DNA of 64,000 nt. Source: Salipiger abyssi. GTDB lineage: Bacteria; Pseudomonadota; Alphaproteobacteria; Rhodobacterales; Rhodobacteraceae. The notes beneath the pieces are model-generated. The model searched no databases, was not told the origin of the DNA, and saw only the letters and a list, made by a program, of their open reading frames with translations. The stretch is from assembly GCF_017311415.1 (NCBI RefSeq), contig NZ_JAEKIS010000020.1, positions 1 through 64,000 on the forward strand, read 5' to 3'. Shown here in pieces: positions 18,529 through 28,961 of the stretch; positions within the stretch are counted from its first letter, which is position 1; every line of letters begins with the position of its first letter. The translations under genes were made by a program, and so were the position numbers.

Positions 18529-19461
18529 TCAGTGACCGGGGAAGTGCCGTGCCCGCAGCGCGGGCAAATCCATGCGCCGGCGCCGCAGCAACCCATGCGC
18601 CGCGAGCCGTTCTATCAGCGCCGGCGTCGCGGTGCAGACCTCTTCGTAGAAGCGCCGCAGCGCCGTCTCGCCGCCCTCTGCCTCGATCATCGCAAAGAGA
18701 TCATGCAGGTTGACCGCGCCGCTCTGGCGGACCTGCGGTTTCAGCTCGGCCCGGTAGGAGCCCTGCGCCATTCGGAAACGGTAGAGGCGCAGGAAATGCC
18801 CCCAGTCTGCGGCGTGGAAATGGCCCAGCTCGGTCTCGGGCAGCGGCTCTTCGCCGGGGTTCGACACGCCGTCGAGCTGCACATTGTGGATCCTGATCTG
18901 CAAACCCTTGGTGCCGGGGCGGAAGAACAGCTTGCCGGCCACATGGCTGAGGAACCCGCCCGAGAGATGCCGGCCCCATTCGGCAAAGCAGGCCTCGGCG
19001 GCGCGCTGGCGGGTGCTCTGATCGAGATGGAAGGCCTTGAAGGCCACCTCTTCGCCCGGGGCGGTGGCCAGCGCCTCGACGGGCCTCACCCTGGCGCAGA
19101 GGCAGGTCTCGGGCAGGGCGGCGAGCTGCTCGGCCAGCGGTCGGGCGGGCAGCAGGAACTCGTCGGTGTCGATATGGGCGAGCCAGTCCACCTCCGGCTT
19201 GCGGTTGTTGGCGTGGCGGGCATTGGCGCCCTGACGCACCTGATGTTTCTTCGGACGGCCGTTGCGCTTTTCCCACCAGGCGGCATCGGTGCGAAAGACC
19301 CGCAGCCTGGGATGGGCGGAAAGCACCGCCTGCGCCTCGGGCATGTCGGCGTCGAGATAGAGATAGATCCGGTGCGCGCCGAGCTCGAGATGCCAGGCGG
19401 CGAAGTCGAGGATCTCGGGCAGGGCGGCATTGGTGGTGGTGACGGTGCCCCAGCGGATCAT
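18529..19461 (-). CDS. Glycosyltransferase family 2-like protein
   Basis: A 310-residue protein of the Glyco_tranf_2_4 type. It starts with a nucleotide-sugar fold (IRWGTVTTTNAALPEIL, then YLYLDADM) and contains HIDTDEFLLPARP, an acidic DxDE core matched in the neighbour gene. Further conserved blocks are GGFLSHVAGKLFFRPG and HFHAADWGHFL. The acceptor is unknown; surface polysaccharide is the usual role. Its ATG overlaps the stop of the upstream homologue by four bases, so the two are translationally coupled. Confidence 0.82.
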   Translation of the reverse strand: MIRWGTVTTTNAALPEILDFAAWHLELGAHRIYLYLDADMPEAQAVLSAHPRLRVFRTDAAWWEKRNGRPKKHQVRQGANARHANNRKPEVDWLAHIDTDEFLLPARPLAEQLAALPETCLCARVRPVEALATAPGEEVAFKAFHLDQSTRQRAAEACFAEWGRHLSGGFLSHVAGKLFFRPGTKGLQIRIHNVQLDGVSNPGEEPLPETELGHFHAADWGHFLRLYRFRMAQGSYRAELKPQVRQSGAVNLHDLFAMIEAEGGETALRRFYEEVCTATPALIERLAAHGLLRRRRMDLPALRARHFPGH

Positions 19462-21233
19462 GGCCGCGCCCCAAAGACCCGCGCCACGGCGGCGTCGGGA
19501 TCGAAATCGCGGCTCAGCAGCATGTCATGCGCGGCGAGTTTTTCGCGCAGCTCCGGCGTATCGGCGCAGACCTCGTCAAAGAGCAGCCGCAGCCCGGCCT
19601 CGCCCTCTTCCTCGGCGAGAAACCCGATAAGATCGGCCTGACCCATCTCGGGCCGGGAGGAGCGCGCGCGGTAAGAGCCCTTGTCGCGGCGAAAGGCGAG
19701 ATGGGTGAGGAAATGTTCCCAGCTCGGCGCGTGCAGATGCGCGAGGTGGATATCGGCGGGCTTGGCGCGGTTGCTGGCCTCCTCGCCGCGATATTTCAGC
19801 GTGTGGATGCCGAGGCGGGTGTCGGGAATGCCGGTGCGGGCAAAGACCTTGCCCGAGCTGTGGCTGAGAAACCCGCCATAGAGATGCAGCCCGAAGGTGG
19901 GGTAGATCTCCTGCAACACCGCTTTCGGCTGGCCGGCCTGGCGGTGGGTCAGCTTGAAATGCTGCGGTGGGCCGTCGTCTCGCGCCAGCGCCTCGGCGGG
20001 GGCGATGCGGGCCAGCGCGTGGCGGGGAGAGATATCGGCGAGGATCCCGGACACGGGGCGGTCGGGCAGCAGGAACTCGTCGACGTCGATATGGCCGAGC
20101 CAGTGCAGGCTGTCGGCGGTCTCGCGCAGGGCGCGGGTGGCGTTATGCGCCTGGCGCAGTTGGTGCGCCTCCATGCGCGGCTTGCCACTGGCCTGCCAAT
20201 AGGCGGCGTCGCATTGGGTGATGTGGATGCTTGGGTGGCGCGAGAGAAAGGCCACGGTCTCGGCCTCGGGCGCGTCGAGATAGATATGCAGCGCCTCGGC
20301 GCCCAGCTCGATGTGATGCGCGGCGAAACGGGCGATCTGCGGCAGCGGCGCCCGGATGGTCGAGACGAGGCCCCAGTTGAGGGTATCTTGCGTAAGGCCG
20401 CGCTGCGCCGCGGGCACCGGTGCGGGGTTGTCGCCGCGCGTGGGCGTTGCAGGCGCCTTGCGCGCATCGGAGCGGGATTTGCGGGCGCGCATGGTCATGA
20501 GGCGGCGGAACAGCGTGCGCTCGTCATGGATCAGCAGATCCAGCAGGTGATGGGCGAGGGGGCGGATCACCGGATCGTCCTCGGCCTCGGTCCAGAGCCG
20601 CCCGATCATGTTCACGTCGAGCCCGCCATTGGCGATGGCATAGGCGTCCATCTCCATCGGCAGCGGGCCGCGCGCCTTCTGGTCAAGTGGAAAGGGCCGG
20701 TCGGCGTTGAGCCCGGAATAGAGTCGCTCGCTCTCGTAGAGCTTCATCGTGCCGAAGAGCACGGTGAGCGCCAGCCCGACAGAGCGCTGCGTGGGGGTGG
20801 TGCCGTGATCGCCGAAGGTGGTGATGGCAGAGACCAGCCAGCGCTGGTTGAGGTGATCCAGCAGATGCGGGCCCTGTTCCGCCCAGAGCCGCTGGAACAG
20901 CGCGGGGATATGCGCGGGGAAGTCGCGCTTGCGCAGATGCGCGACGAGGAGTGCGTTCAGAAACACCAGCTCGCTTTCGCCGGTCAGTTCCTTGCGCAGC
21001 GCGTGGCGCTTGCGGTGATAGGAGGAGCGGAAGGGCGGCGCCTCGGCTGGGTCGTCATCGGGATCGGTGACGATCCGCGCGGCCAGCGACGCGAGGTCGA
21101 GATCGGCGGCGGGTGGCGCCTCGGTCTCGGCATAGGCGAGGGCGTCGCGCCGTCCCTCCATCTGGGTCAGCACGGCGGCGATCCCGCCGGGCCAGGTCGG
21201 GCGCTTGCCGCCGCTATCGTTGTCGCTGCTCAT
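19458..21233 (-). CDS. Large glycosyltransferase-like protein, paralogue of the next gene
   Basis: A 591-residue protein. The C-terminal half (about 290-591) is homologous to the following gene: LVSTIRAPLPQIARF, HIYLDAPEAE, HIDVDEFLLPDRP and GGFLSHSSGKVF recur in the same order. The N-terminal 280 residues form a helical domain with no family I recognise. The ATG at 21233 is preferred to 21269. It starts a two-gene unit with a four-base overlap. The two copies have diverged strongly, so the duplication is old. Confidence 0.78.
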   Translation of the reverse strand: MSSDNDSGGKRPTWPGGIAAVLTQMEGRRDALAYAETEAPPAADLDLASLAARIVTDPDDDPAEAPPFRSSYHRKRHALRKELTGESELVFLNALLVAHLRKRDFPAHIPALFQRLWAEQGPHLLDHLNQRWLVSAITTFGDHGTTPTQRSVGLALTVLFGTMKLYESERLYSGLNADRPFPLDQKARGPLPMEMDAYAIANGGLDVNMIGRLWTEAEDDPVIRPLAHHLLDLLIHDERTLFRRLMTMRARKSRSDARKAPATPTRGDNPAPVPAAQRGLTQDTLNWGLVSTIRAPLPQIARFAAHHIELGAEALHIYLDAPEAETVAFLSRHPSIHITQCDAAYWQASGKPRMEAHQLRQAHNATRALRETADSLHWLGHIDVDEFLLPDRPVSGILADISPRHALARIAPAEALARDDGPPQHFKLTHRQAGQPKAVLQEIYPTFGLHLYGGFLSHSSGKVFARTGIPDTRLGIHTLKYRGEEASNRAKPADIHLAHLHAPSWEHFLTHLAFRRDKGSYRARSSRPEMGQADLIGFLAEEEGEAGLRLLFDEVCADTPELREKLAAHDMLLSRDFDPDAAVARVFGARP

Positions 21234-21348
21234 GGCGTGGAGAGTGGCGCGTCGCGCGCGGCCGCGCAATCGGGCGCTGCGCCTTTATCGCGCGGTGGTG
21301 CAGCGGCGCCGCTCCTTGCCCGTTGCCGGGCGCCTCGCTGGGATGCGG

Positions 21349-21651
21349 TTAGAGCCGTTCGTAATCGCCCAGCATGGTCGGGCAGCGGCGATGGGCGTTG
21401 GTGAGCCCGATCTCGGCGCCGTTGAGGATCAGGTGCCAGGTCGGCTTGTAGCCGGGCACCTGCGCGCGGGAATAGGAGCAGCCGCCGGGTGTGACATAGG
21501 TCTGCCCCTGATAGCCGGCGCCGGGGCCGGGGTTGCGGGCATTGGATTGCAGGCTCTTGTGTTTGCCGCCGAAAAATCCGTTGCCGGCCTCGGCGGCGGG
21601 CAGGGCAAAGAGCGTGGCGGCGGCGAAGGCGAGCGCGAAAACGCGGATCAT
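21349..21651 (-). CDS. Small secreted hypothetical protein
   Basis: A 100-residue protein with a clear signal peptide (MIRVFALAFAAATLFALP, cleavage after AEA). The mature part is Gly-rich, with two Cys that may pair (GGCSYSR and RRCPTM) and a WHLILNG segment. No family is recognised. It is divergent from tgt, 142 bases away. Confidence 0.7.
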   Translation of the reverse strand: MIRVFALAFAAATLFALPAAEAGNGFFGGKHKSLQSNARNPGPGAGYQGQTYVTPGGCSYSRAQVPGYKPTWHLILNGAEIGLTNAHRRCPTMLGDYERL

Positions 21652-21793
21652 CTCGGATACTCCCGAAGGTTGCGGTTACACTCAGACTCCGCCTGAAACG
21701 TGAACGCGGGCTTCAAATTTCAAATGCGCGGCATTTTCGGGCCGCCCGCCTCCGGGCTTGGCAAAGCCCGCGCTTTGCGGCAGAGGAACGCGC

Positions 21794-22921
21794 ATGAGCA
21801 CCACATCCTTCAGCCTCACCGCCACCGATGGCGCCGCCCGCACCGGCGTGATCTCGACCCCGCGCGGCGAGATCCGCACGCCCGCCTTCATGCCCGTGGG
21901 CACTGCCGCGACGGTCAAGGCGATGCTGCCCGAGAATGTCCGCGCCACCGGTGCCGACATCCTGCTGGGCAACACCTATCATCTGATGCTGCGCCCGACC
22001 GCCGAGCGCATCGCGCGGCTGGGGGGGCTGCACAGGTTCATGAACTGGGAACGTCCGATCCTCACGGATTCCGGCGGCTTTCAGGTGATGAGCCTCGCCG
22101 GGCTGCGCAAGCTCACCGAGGAGGGGGTGAGCTTCAAGAGCCATATCGACGGCTCGAAACACATGCTTTCGCCTGAGCGCTCGATGGAGATCCAGCGGCT
22201 GCTGGGCTCGGATATCGTCATGGCCTTCGACGAATGCCCGGCGCTGCCCGCCGACCGCAAGCGCATCGAGGAGAGCATGCGGCTGTCGATGCGATGGGCG
22301 CAGCGCTCGCGCGATGCCTTTGGCGACCGGCCGGGGCATATGCTTTTCGGCATCATGCAGGGCGGGCTCGAGCGTGACATGCGCGAGGAAAGCGCAAAGG
22401 CGCTGACCGCCATCGGCTTCGACGGCTATGCGGTGGGCGGTCTGGCGGTGGGCGAGGGGCAGGAGGCGATGTTCTCGTGCCTCGATTACGCGCCCGGGTT
22501 CCTGCCGCAGGACAAGCCGCGCTATCTCATGGGGGTGGGCAAGCCCGACGATATCGTCGGCGCGGTCAAGCGCGGCATCGACATGATGGATTGCGTGCTG
22601 CCCACGCGCTCCGGGCGCACGGGGCAGGTCTTTACCCGCCACGGCGTGGTGAACATCAAGAACGCCCGCCACGCGGACGACCCGCGCCCGCTGGACGAAA
22701 ACTGCTCCTGCCCGGCCTGCACCAGCTATTCCCGCGCCTATCTGCACCATGTGTTCCGCGCGCAGGAGATGATCTCGGGCATGCTGCTGAGCTGGCACAA
22801 CCTGCAATATTTCCAGGACATCATGGCCGGCATGCGCGAGGCCATCGCCGGCGGGCGCTTTGCCGAATGGGAGGCCGATTTCCATGCGGGCCGCGCCGAG
22901 GGCGATATCCCGCCGCTCTGA
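21794..22921 (+). CDS. tgt: Queuine tRNA-ribosyltransferase
   Basis: The 375-residue enzyme swaps guanine-34 of tRNAs with GUN anticodons for the queuosine precursor. The nucleophile and base-recognition Asp are in [11 protein letters not shown] and [16 protein letters not shown]. The zinc site is [16 protein letters not shown]. The start at 21794 follows GAGGAAC; an extension to 21758 has no site. No other queuosine gene is next to it in the window. Confidence 0.97.
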   Translation: MSTTSFSLTATDGAARTGVISTPRGEIRTPAFMPVGTAATVKAMLPENVRATGADILLGNTYHLMLRPTAERIARLGGLHRFMNWERPILTDSGGFQVMSLAGLRKLTEEGVSFKSHIDGSKHMLSPERSMEIQRLLGSDIVMAFDECPALPADRKRIEESMRLSMRWAQRSRDAFGDRPGHMLFGIMQGGLERDMREESAKALTAIGFDGYAVGGLAVGEGQEAMFSCLDYAPGFLPQDKPRYLMGVGKPDDIVGAVKRGIDMMDCVLPTRSGRTGQVFTRHGVVNIKNARHADDPRPLDENCSCPACTSYSRAYLHHVFRAQEMISGMLLSWHNLQYFQDIMAGMREAIAGGRFAEWEADFHAGRAEGDIPPL

Positions 22922-23087
22922 GACGCCTTATCGCGGTGGCAACTGCCCGGATTATGGGCGACAAGGCGGGTTTTCGAAGGAAAAGCGCGGGAAGCGGCGG
23001 GACGCGTCATTGCGGCGGCGCAGAAAGCGCCTAGGTGACTTGCCCAGTGGTGTCCCGTCGCGGACCCGGAAAGAAAGGACGTCAGTC

Positions 23088-24182
23088 ATGACCGAAGCAC
23101 TCTTTACCCCCTTTGCCGCCGGAGCGATCGCTTTGCAGAACCGCATCGTCATGGCCCCGCTCACCCGCAACCGTGCCGATGACGAAACCGGCTGCGTCAA
23201 CGACCTGCATGTGGAATACTACCGCCAGCGCGCCGGTGCCGGGCTGCTGATCACCGAGGCGACGCAGATCTCGCCGGTGGGCAAGGGCTATATCCAGACC
23301 CCGGGCATCCACAGCGAGGCGCAGGTGGCGAGCTGGAAGCGCGTCACCGATGCGGTGCACGAGGCCGGCGGCAAGATCGTCGTGCAGCTCTGGCATGTGG
23401 GGCGGATCTCGCACAATTCGCTGCAACCGGGCGGGCAGGCGCCGGTGGCGCCCTCGGCCATCGCGGCCGACAGCATGACCTTTACCCAGGCGGGGTTCGA
23501 GAAGACCTCCGAGCCGCGCGCGCTGAGCGTCGAGGAGATCGCCGCCACCGTCGCCGATTTCCGCCATGCCGCGGCGCTCGCCATCGAGGCCGGGTTCGAC
23601 GGGGTCGAGGTGCACGGTGCCAACGGCTATCTCATCGACCAGTTCCTCAAGACCGGCGCCAACCAGCGCGAGGATGACTATGGCGGGTCCATCGAGAACC
23701 GCGCGCGTTTCCTCTTCGAAGTGCTGGATGCGGTGACCGATGAGATCGGCGGCGACCGCACCGGGCTGCGCCTGTCGCCCTTCAGCCCCGCTAACGGCAT
23801 TTCCGACGAGGATCCGCAGGCGGATTTCGAATATGTGGTGCCGAAGCTCAACGCCTATGGGCTGGCCTATCTGCATGTGGTCGAGGGCGCCACCGGCGGC
23901 GCGCGCGAGCTGCCCGAGGGCCAGAGCTTTGCCGCGCTGCATGCGCTCTACGAGGGGTCGTATATGGCCAATAACGGCTATGACCGGGCGATGGCCATCG
24001 AGGCGGTGCGCGACGGTGCGGCGGATCTGGTGGCCTTTGGCCGGCCCTTCATCGGCAACCCGGATCTGGTCGACCGGCTGTTCCGCGACGCGCCGCTGAA
24101 CGAGCCCGACCGCGACTCGTTCTATGGCGGTGGCGCCAAGGGCTATGTCGACTACCCGACGCTGGAAGACGAAACCGCCTGA
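23088..24182 (+). CDS. nemA: Old-yellow-enzyme family alkene reductase
   Basis: A 364-residue FMN-dependent TIM-barrel oxidoreductase. Family motifs in order: RIVMAPLTRNRA, GLLITEATQISP, QLWHVGRISH, GFDGVEVHGANGYLIDQFL, DDYGGSIENRARF and a late AFGRPFIGNPDLV. Such enzymes reduce enoate, maleimide or nitro compounds with NAD(P)H; the physiological substrate is unknown. A strong AAAGAAAGGA site precedes ATG 23088, so the 76-codon upstream extension is rejected. No adjacent regulator gene is visible. Confidence 0.9.
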   Translation: MTEALFTPFAAGAIALQNRIVMAPLTRNRADDETGCVNDLHVEYYRQRAGAGLLITEATQISPVGKGYIQTPGIHSEAQVASWKRVTDAVHEAGGKIVVQLWHVGRISHNSLQPGGQAPVAPSAIAADSMTFTQAGFEKTSEPRALSVEEIAATVADFRHAAALAIEAGFDGVEVHGANGYLIDQFLKTGANQREDDYGGSIENRARFLFEVLDAVTDEIGGDRTGLRLSPFSPANGISDEDPQADFEYVVPKLNAYGLAYLHVVEGATGGARELPEGQSFAALHALYEGSYMANNGYDRAMAIEAVRDGAADLVAFGRPFIGNPDLVDRLFRDAPLNEPDRDSFYGGGAKGYVDYPTLEDETA

Positions 24183-24257
24183 GCGCGGTTTTCAGGCTCG
24201 CAAGGTTGACTAGCCGGCGCTTCACAGTGCCGGCCGGTTGCGTTTCTGAGGCCCGTA

Positions 24258-24464
24258 TTAAGGGCTGGCCGGGGAGCGGCCGCCAAAGAGCCGCCCCGCC
24301 AGCCAAAACAGGCCGCGAAAGATCAGCACGCCCAGCAGCCCGGCCACCACCACCACGGCGATATCGCCCTCCGGTGTGAACGGGTCCACATAGATCAGCA
24401 TGCCGAGCGCGAAGAGCGCCGCCGCGATCAGCGCCGAAGGCAGGGAGTTCAGTTTCTCAAGCAT
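24258..24464 (-). CDS. Small membrane protein (68 aa)
   Basis: A 68-residue protein with two transmembrane helices (about 12-26 and 34-60) and a basic tail. A strong AAGGAG site is read on the minus strand just before the ATG at 24464. It overlaps the end of the upstream gene by eight bases, so the pair is one transcript. No family is recognised. Confidence 0.7.
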   Translation of the reverse strand: MLEKLNSLPSALIAAALFALGMLIYVDPFTPEGDIAVVVVAGLLGVLIFRGLFWLAGRLFGGRSPASP

Positions 24465-25500
24465 CGCCGCTCTCCTTTCCGCCGAGACCGAAAAACAGCT
24501 TGGCGCCGCGCCAGATCGCCGGCCCATGGGTGTCGGCGGCATCGCGCAGGGTGCGGCGGATGCGCTCGTGCAGGGGCATGCCGGTCCAGAAATCCTCGCG
24601 CCGCTCGACCTGGCGCATCCAGCGGCGGAACCGCTCGCGCGCGGCGCCGGCGCTGGAGACATCGGTGAGATCGGCCATCAGCACCCGCGCGTTCTCCTTG
24701 GGAAAGCCCGATCCCGGCGCCCAGGCCAGCAGGAAGGGGCCGGGTTCGTCGGCGATGTCTATGCCTGCGGCAATGGCCGCCTTGATATGGCGCTGCGCCT
24801 CGAAGAGCCCGTAATTCGGCACCGCCTTTTCGCAGGTGCGCGACCGGGCGATCCGGTTTGCCTCTGCCGCCTGACCGCGTGTGCGCATCGGCCAGATCGT
24901 CACCACCTCCTGCTTTTCGCTGTCGACCGGCACCGCGATTTCGGAGCTGTGCGGGATCGTGCCGAGGAAGGCGTTGCAGAACATCATGCCGCGCGCCAGC
25001 GTGTCGCCCTCCGGACGCTCGGGAAACGCCAGGATGCCATAGGCGAGATAACCGCCGGGCGGAACCTCATCAGGGCCCACGAAGAGGCGGCTGGCGATGA
25101 TGTCCAGCCGCGCGCCGCCGCTATTGGCACTCGCCACCTCTTCCTCGGGGGCCGGCACCAGGATCGGCTCTTCCGTGCCGGGCGTGGGCAGCATCACCGG
25201 TGGCGGCGGGTCGTCATCCGCTGACGCGATCGCGCCGCCGGGGTAGCTGTAAGTCTCATAGGAACTGCCGCCTCCTACGGAGTTCCAAGAGTTGTTACCG
25301 CTTTCGGTCCGCAGCTCGCTCAGCACCGCCGGATCGCTCCAATCGATAGATGCAGGGTCGCGGGCGGTGTCGATCTCGGGCGCTTCGGTCTGCAATTCGA
25401 AGCTTCTGGTCGGGCGCATCACCTCGGTGGCGATGGCCAGAAGGGCGAGCGCGACGGCAATGATCGCGGCGGTTCGGAAAAATGCGGGGGCTTTGGTCAT
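24457..25500 (-). CDS. Membrane-anchored hypothetical protein
   Basis: A 347-residue protein. The ATG at 25500 gives an N-terminal anchor (AFFRTAAIIAVALALLAIATEV), followed by a low-complexity, acidic and Pro-rich linker (about 40-120) and a globular periplasmic domain of about 220 residues. That domain holds two Cys (MMFCNAF, SRTCEKA) that may form a disulphide and a FLLAWAPGSGFPKEN segment. No family is recognised. It is co-transcribed with the 68-residue membrane protein, suggesting an envelope pair. Confidence 0.7.
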   Translation of the reverse strand: MTKAPAFFRTAAIIAVALALLAIATEVMRPTRSFELQTEAPEIDTARDPASIDWSDPAVLSELRTESGNNSWNSVGGGSSYETYSYPGGAIASADDDPPPPVMLPTPGTEEPILVPAPEEEVASANSGGARLDIIASRLFVGPDEVPPGGYLAYGILAFPERPEGDTLARGMMFCNAFLGTIPHSSEIAVPVDSEKQEVVTIWPMRTRGQAAEANRIARSRTCEKAVPNYGLFEAQRHIKAAIAAGIDIADEPGPFLLAWAPGSGFPKENARVLMADLTDVSSAGAARERFRRWMRQVERREDFWTGMPLHERIRRTLRDAADTHGPAIWRGAKLFFGLGGKESGDA

Positions 25501-25764
25501 AAAAAACTCCCATAGGGTGCAACGAAATAAATATTTGCCCTTATAGCACGAGGCCTTCCCCTGCGGAAGGCGCAATGCCGCTCTGCGGCGCCGAGCCAAG
25601 TGGCGCTTGCGCCCGGGTCACCGTTTCGTCATGCTCGCTTGAACCGGAGTCGGGTCAGGTTGATTTCGCGTCGCGGTGACCCCACTTTAACCTCCGATAC
25701 AGGGGATGGCGGGTGCTGCCGGAGAACCGGGGCCGGGCCGTCCTGCCAAGACGAAGGAAAGCGA

Positions 25765-28170
25765 ATGCAACAGGCTCTCAATTCCTCTTATCCGGTGCTG
25801 CCGCTGCGCGACATCGTCGTGTTCCCGCATATGATCGTGCCGCTTTTCGTCGGGCGCGAGAAATCGGTGAAGGCGCTGGAAGAGGTGATGGCGGATGACA
25901 AGCAAATCCTGCTTGCCGCCCAGATCGACCCGGCGGTGGACGATCCCGCATCCGATGGCATCTACCGTGCCGGCGTGCTCGCCAATGTTCTGCAACTGCT
26001 CAAGCTGCCCGATGGCACCGTAAAGGTGCTGGTCGAGGGGCAGGCGCGGGTGCGTATTACTGAATACATTGAAAACGATGTGTTTTTCGAGGCGAAGGCC
26101 GAATATATCTCTGAAATGCCCGGCGATCCCGCCGCCATTCAGGCGCTGGTCCGCACCGTGGGTGAAGAGTTCGAGCGCTATGCCAAGGTGAAGAAGAACA
26201 TCCCCGAAGAGGCGCTCTCGGCGGTGTCCGAGACCACCGAGCCGGCAAAGCTCGCCGATCTCGTGGCTGGTCATCTCGGCATCGAGGTGGAACAGAAGCA
26301 GGAGCTTCTGGAGACACTGCCCGTCTCCGAGCGGCTGGAGAAAGTCTATGGCCTGATGCAGGGAGAGCTGTCGGTTCTCCAGGTCGAGAAAAAGATCAAG
26401 ACCCGCGTCAAGAGCCAGATGGAGAAGACCCAGCGCGAATACTATCTGAACGAGCAGATGAAGGCCATTCAGAAGGAGCTGGGCGACGGCGAGGACGGCC
26501 AGAACGAGGTCGCCGAACTCGAAGAGCGGATCAACGAGACCAAGCTCTCGAAAGAGGCGCGTGAAAAGGCCGATGCGGAGCTCAAGAAGCTGCGGAACAT
26601 GTCGCCCATGTCCGCCGAGGCCACGGTGGTGCGCAACTATCTCGACTGGATGCTGAGCATCCCGTGGGGCACCAAGAGCCGGGTGAAAAAGGATCTGGGC
26701 CGCGCCCAGGATGTGCTGGATCACGATCACTATTCGCTTGAAAAGGTGAAGGAGCGGATCGTCGAGTATCTCGCTGTGCAGGCGCGCTCGCAAAAGCTGA
26801 AAGGTCCGATCCTCTGCCTCGTCGGCCCTCCGGGCGTCGGCAAGACCTCGCTTGGCAAGTCGATGGCCAGGGCCACCGGGCGCGAGTTCATCCGCATCTC
26901 GCTTGGCGGCGTGCGCGATGAATCCGAAATCCGCGGTCACCGCCGGACCTATATCGGTTCGATGCCGGGCAAGATCATCCAGGCGCTGAAAAAGGCCAAG
27001 ACCACGAACCCGCTCATCCTGCTCGACGAGATCGACAAGATGGGGCAGGACTTCCGTGGCGATCCGGCCTCGGCGATGCTGGAGGTGCTCGACCCCGAAC
27101 AGAACGCGACCTTCGTGGACCACTATCTCGAAGTGGAATACGACCTGTCGAACGTGATGTTCGTGACCACGTCGAACTCCTACAACATGCCCGGCCCGCT
27201 GCTCGACCGGATGGAGATCATTCCGCTTTCGGGCTATACCGAGGACGAGAAGCTCGAAATCGCCAAGCGTCACCTGCTCGACAAGCAGATCAAGGCGCAT
27301 GGGCTGAAAAAGGGCGAGTTCTCGGTCTCCGACGGCGCGCTCACCGACATCCTGCGCTATTACACGCGTGAGGCCGGTGTGCGGAACCTTGAGCGCGAGA
27401 TCGCGCGTCTGACCCGGAAGGCGGTTACCAAGATCGTCAAGAAGGAGGCCAAGGAGGTTACCGTAACCTCTGAAAACCTTGACGATTTCCTTGGCGTGCG
27501 GAAATTCCGCTACGGTCTGGCCGAGGACGAGAACCAGGTCGGTGTGGTCACCGGGCTTGCCTATACCTCGGTCGGCGGTGACCTGCTGCATATCGAGGCG
27601 CTGAAACTGCCCGGCAAGGGGCGGATGAAGACCACCGGCAAGCTGGGCGACGTGATGAAGGAGAGCATCGAGGCGGCCTCGTCCTACGTGCGCTCCATCG
27701 CGCCGCAGATCGGGGTTAAGCCGCCGCGCTTCGACAAGTGGGATATCCACGTCCACGTCCCCGATGGCGCCACGCCCAAGGACGGGCCCTCGGCGGGTCT
27801 GGCCATGGTCACGGCCATCGTCTCGGTGCTGACCGGGCTGCCGGTGCGCAAGGACATCGCCATGACCGGCGAGGTCACCCTGCGCGGCAATGCCTCCGCC
27901 ATCGGCGGGCTGAAGGAAAAGCTTCTCGCGGCGCTGCGCGGCGGGATTAAGACCGTTCTCATTCCCGAAGAGAACGAGAAGGATCTGGCCGAGCTGCCCG
28001 ACAATGTGAAGGAGGGGCTGGAGATCATCCCCGTCAAGCATGTGTCGGAGGTGCTGGAGATCGCGCTGATCGGCAAGCCCGAGCCGGTGGAGTGGGACGA
28101 GGAGGCCGAAGAGGCCGCCGCGGCCCTCGCGAAATCGGAGGGCAGCGCGGCGGGAGCCGTCGCGCACTAA
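25765..28170 (+). CDS. lon: ATP-dependent protease Lon
   Basis: The 801-residue cytoplasmic serine protease degrades misfolded and regulatory proteins. An N-terminal LAN substrate domain (about 1-200) and helical region precede the AAA module with GPPGVGKT (354-361) and [19 protein letters not shown]. The protease domain has the catalytic Ser in KDGPSAG (S676) and the Lys in GLKEKLLAA (K719 by alignment to E. coli K722). A GAAGGAAAG site precedes the ATG. Length is normal for the family. Confidence 0.98.
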   Translation: MQQALNSSYPVLPLRDIVVFPHMIVPLFVGREKSVKALEEVMADDKQILLAAQIDPAVDDPASDGIYRAGVLANVLQLLKLPDGTVKVLVEGQARVRITEYIENDVFFEAKAEYISEMPGDPAAIQALVRTVGEEFERYAKVKKNIPEEALSAVSETTEPAKLADLVAGHLGIEVEQKQELLETLPVSERLEKVYGLMQGELSVLQVEKKIKTRVKSQMEKTQREYYLNEQMKAIQKELGDGEDGQNEVAELEERINETKLSKEAREKADAELKKLRNMSPMSAEATVVRNYLDWMLSIPWGTKSRVKKDLGRAQDVLDHDHYSLEKVKERIVEYLAVQARSQKLKGPILCLVGPPGVGKTSLGKSMARATGREFIRISLGGVRDESEIRGHRRTYIGSMPGKIIQALKKAKTTNPLILLDEIDKMGQDFRGDPASAMLEVLDPEQNATFVDHYLEVEYDLSNVMFVTTSNSYNMPGPLLDRMEIIPLSGYTEDEKLEIAKRHLLDKQIKAHGLKKGEFSVSDGALTDILRYYTREAGVRNLEREIARLTRKAVTKIVKKEAKEVTVTSENLDDFLGVRKFRYGLAEDENQVGVVTGLAYTSVGGDLLHIEALKLPGKGRMKTTGKLGDVMKESIEAASSYVRSIAPQIGVKPPRFDKWDIHVHVPDGATPKDGPSAGLAMVTAIVSVLTGLPVRKDIAMTGEVTLRGNASAIGGLKEKLLAALRGGIKTVLIPEENEKDLAELPDNVKEGLEIIPVKHVSEVLEIALIGKPEPVEWDEEAEEAAAALAKSEGSAAGAVAH

Positions 28171-28193
28171 GCGCCGGCATGCGATTGAGACAA

Positions 28194-28223
28194 GGCGCCG
28201 CAAGCAATTGCGGCGCCTTTTTT
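28194..28223 (+). terminator. Rho-independent terminator of lon
   Basis: GGCGCCGCAA and TTGCGGCGCC form a ten-base-pair stem with a four-base loop, followed by six T. It lies 24 bases after the lon stop. Confidence 0.93.
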
Positions 28224-28391
28224 GTCCGGCCTTTGTCTTGGTCTCGCAGCCGGCCCCTGCGCGATCATCCCTGGGTGGCCCGATCCTGAGGGCTCAGAGA
28301 GCGCGGCCGCCTCGCGGAAACGGCAGTCCGCTCGGACCATGCCAGGGCATACCCCGTTGACGCCGCCGCCGCTTTGCGCAATCTCTCCGTT

Positions 28392-28961
28392 ATGACGGAT
28401 CAAGATGCAGAGGCGGTGCTCGGCCGCATTCCCGGCAAGCTCAAGGAGGCGCGGCAGGCGCAGGGGCTGTCGCTCGACGCGGTGGCAAAGCTCTCCGGCG
28501 TGAGCCGCTCCATGGTCAGCCAGATCGAGCGTGGCGAGTCGAACCCCACGGTGGCGACTCTGTGGAACCTCACTCGCGCGCTTCAGGTGGATTTCGCCGG
28601 GCTGCTTGCGCTCGACGCCCCGCGCCGCGCCATCGAGGTGATCCGCGCCGATCAGGCGCCGACGATCACCGGCCATGGGCGCGGCTGCCATATCACCATC
28701 CTGTCGGAGCCCGAGAAGGTCGGGCAATACGAGATCTACGATATCCGCTTCGAGCCCGATGGTGCGCTGGAAAGCGAGGCGCACGGCCCCGGCGCGCGCG
28801 AACATCTCACGGTGCTGGAGGGCGCGCTCGCCGTGCGCTCGGGCGAGACCGAAGAGCTGCTGCGCCCTGGCGACACCGCCCGCTATGCCGCCGATCTGGC
28901 GCATGCGATCCGCGATGCCGGAGAGGGCGCGCGCTGTTTTCTGATCGTGGAGACGCCATAG
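28392..28961 (+). CDS. XRE-family regulator with C-terminal cupin
   Basis: A 189-residue transcription factor. A helix-turn-helix (GLSLDAVAKLSGVSRSMVSQIERGESNPTVAT region, about 25-55) is followed by a cupin ligand-binding domain (about 110-189) ending ARCFLIVETP. This architecture controls amino-acid and polyamine catabolism in many proteobacteria. The kbl-tdh operon begins 91 bases downstream, and two palindromes lie in that gap, so it probably regulates threonine breakdown and its own gene. ATG 28392 is preferred to the upstream TTG at 28374. Confidence 0.85.
   Translation: MTDQDAEAVLGRIPGKLKEARQAQGLSLDAVAKLSGVSRSMVSQIERGESNPTVATLWNLTRALQVDFAGLLALDAPRRAIEVIRADQAPTITGHGRGCHITILSEPEKVGQYEIYDIRFEPDGALESEAHGPGAREHLTVLEGALAVRSGETEELLRPGDTARYAADLAHAIRDAGEGARCFLIVETP

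Noticed and set aside
25600-25764. Heat-shock (sigma-32) promoter before lon
   Set aside because: A CTTGAA occurs near 25637 but no matching -10 element at the right distance could be defended.
25687-28203. An 838-codon minus-strand frame opposite lon
   Set aside because: Lon is unambiguous on the plus strand; the opposite frame has no recognisable domain.
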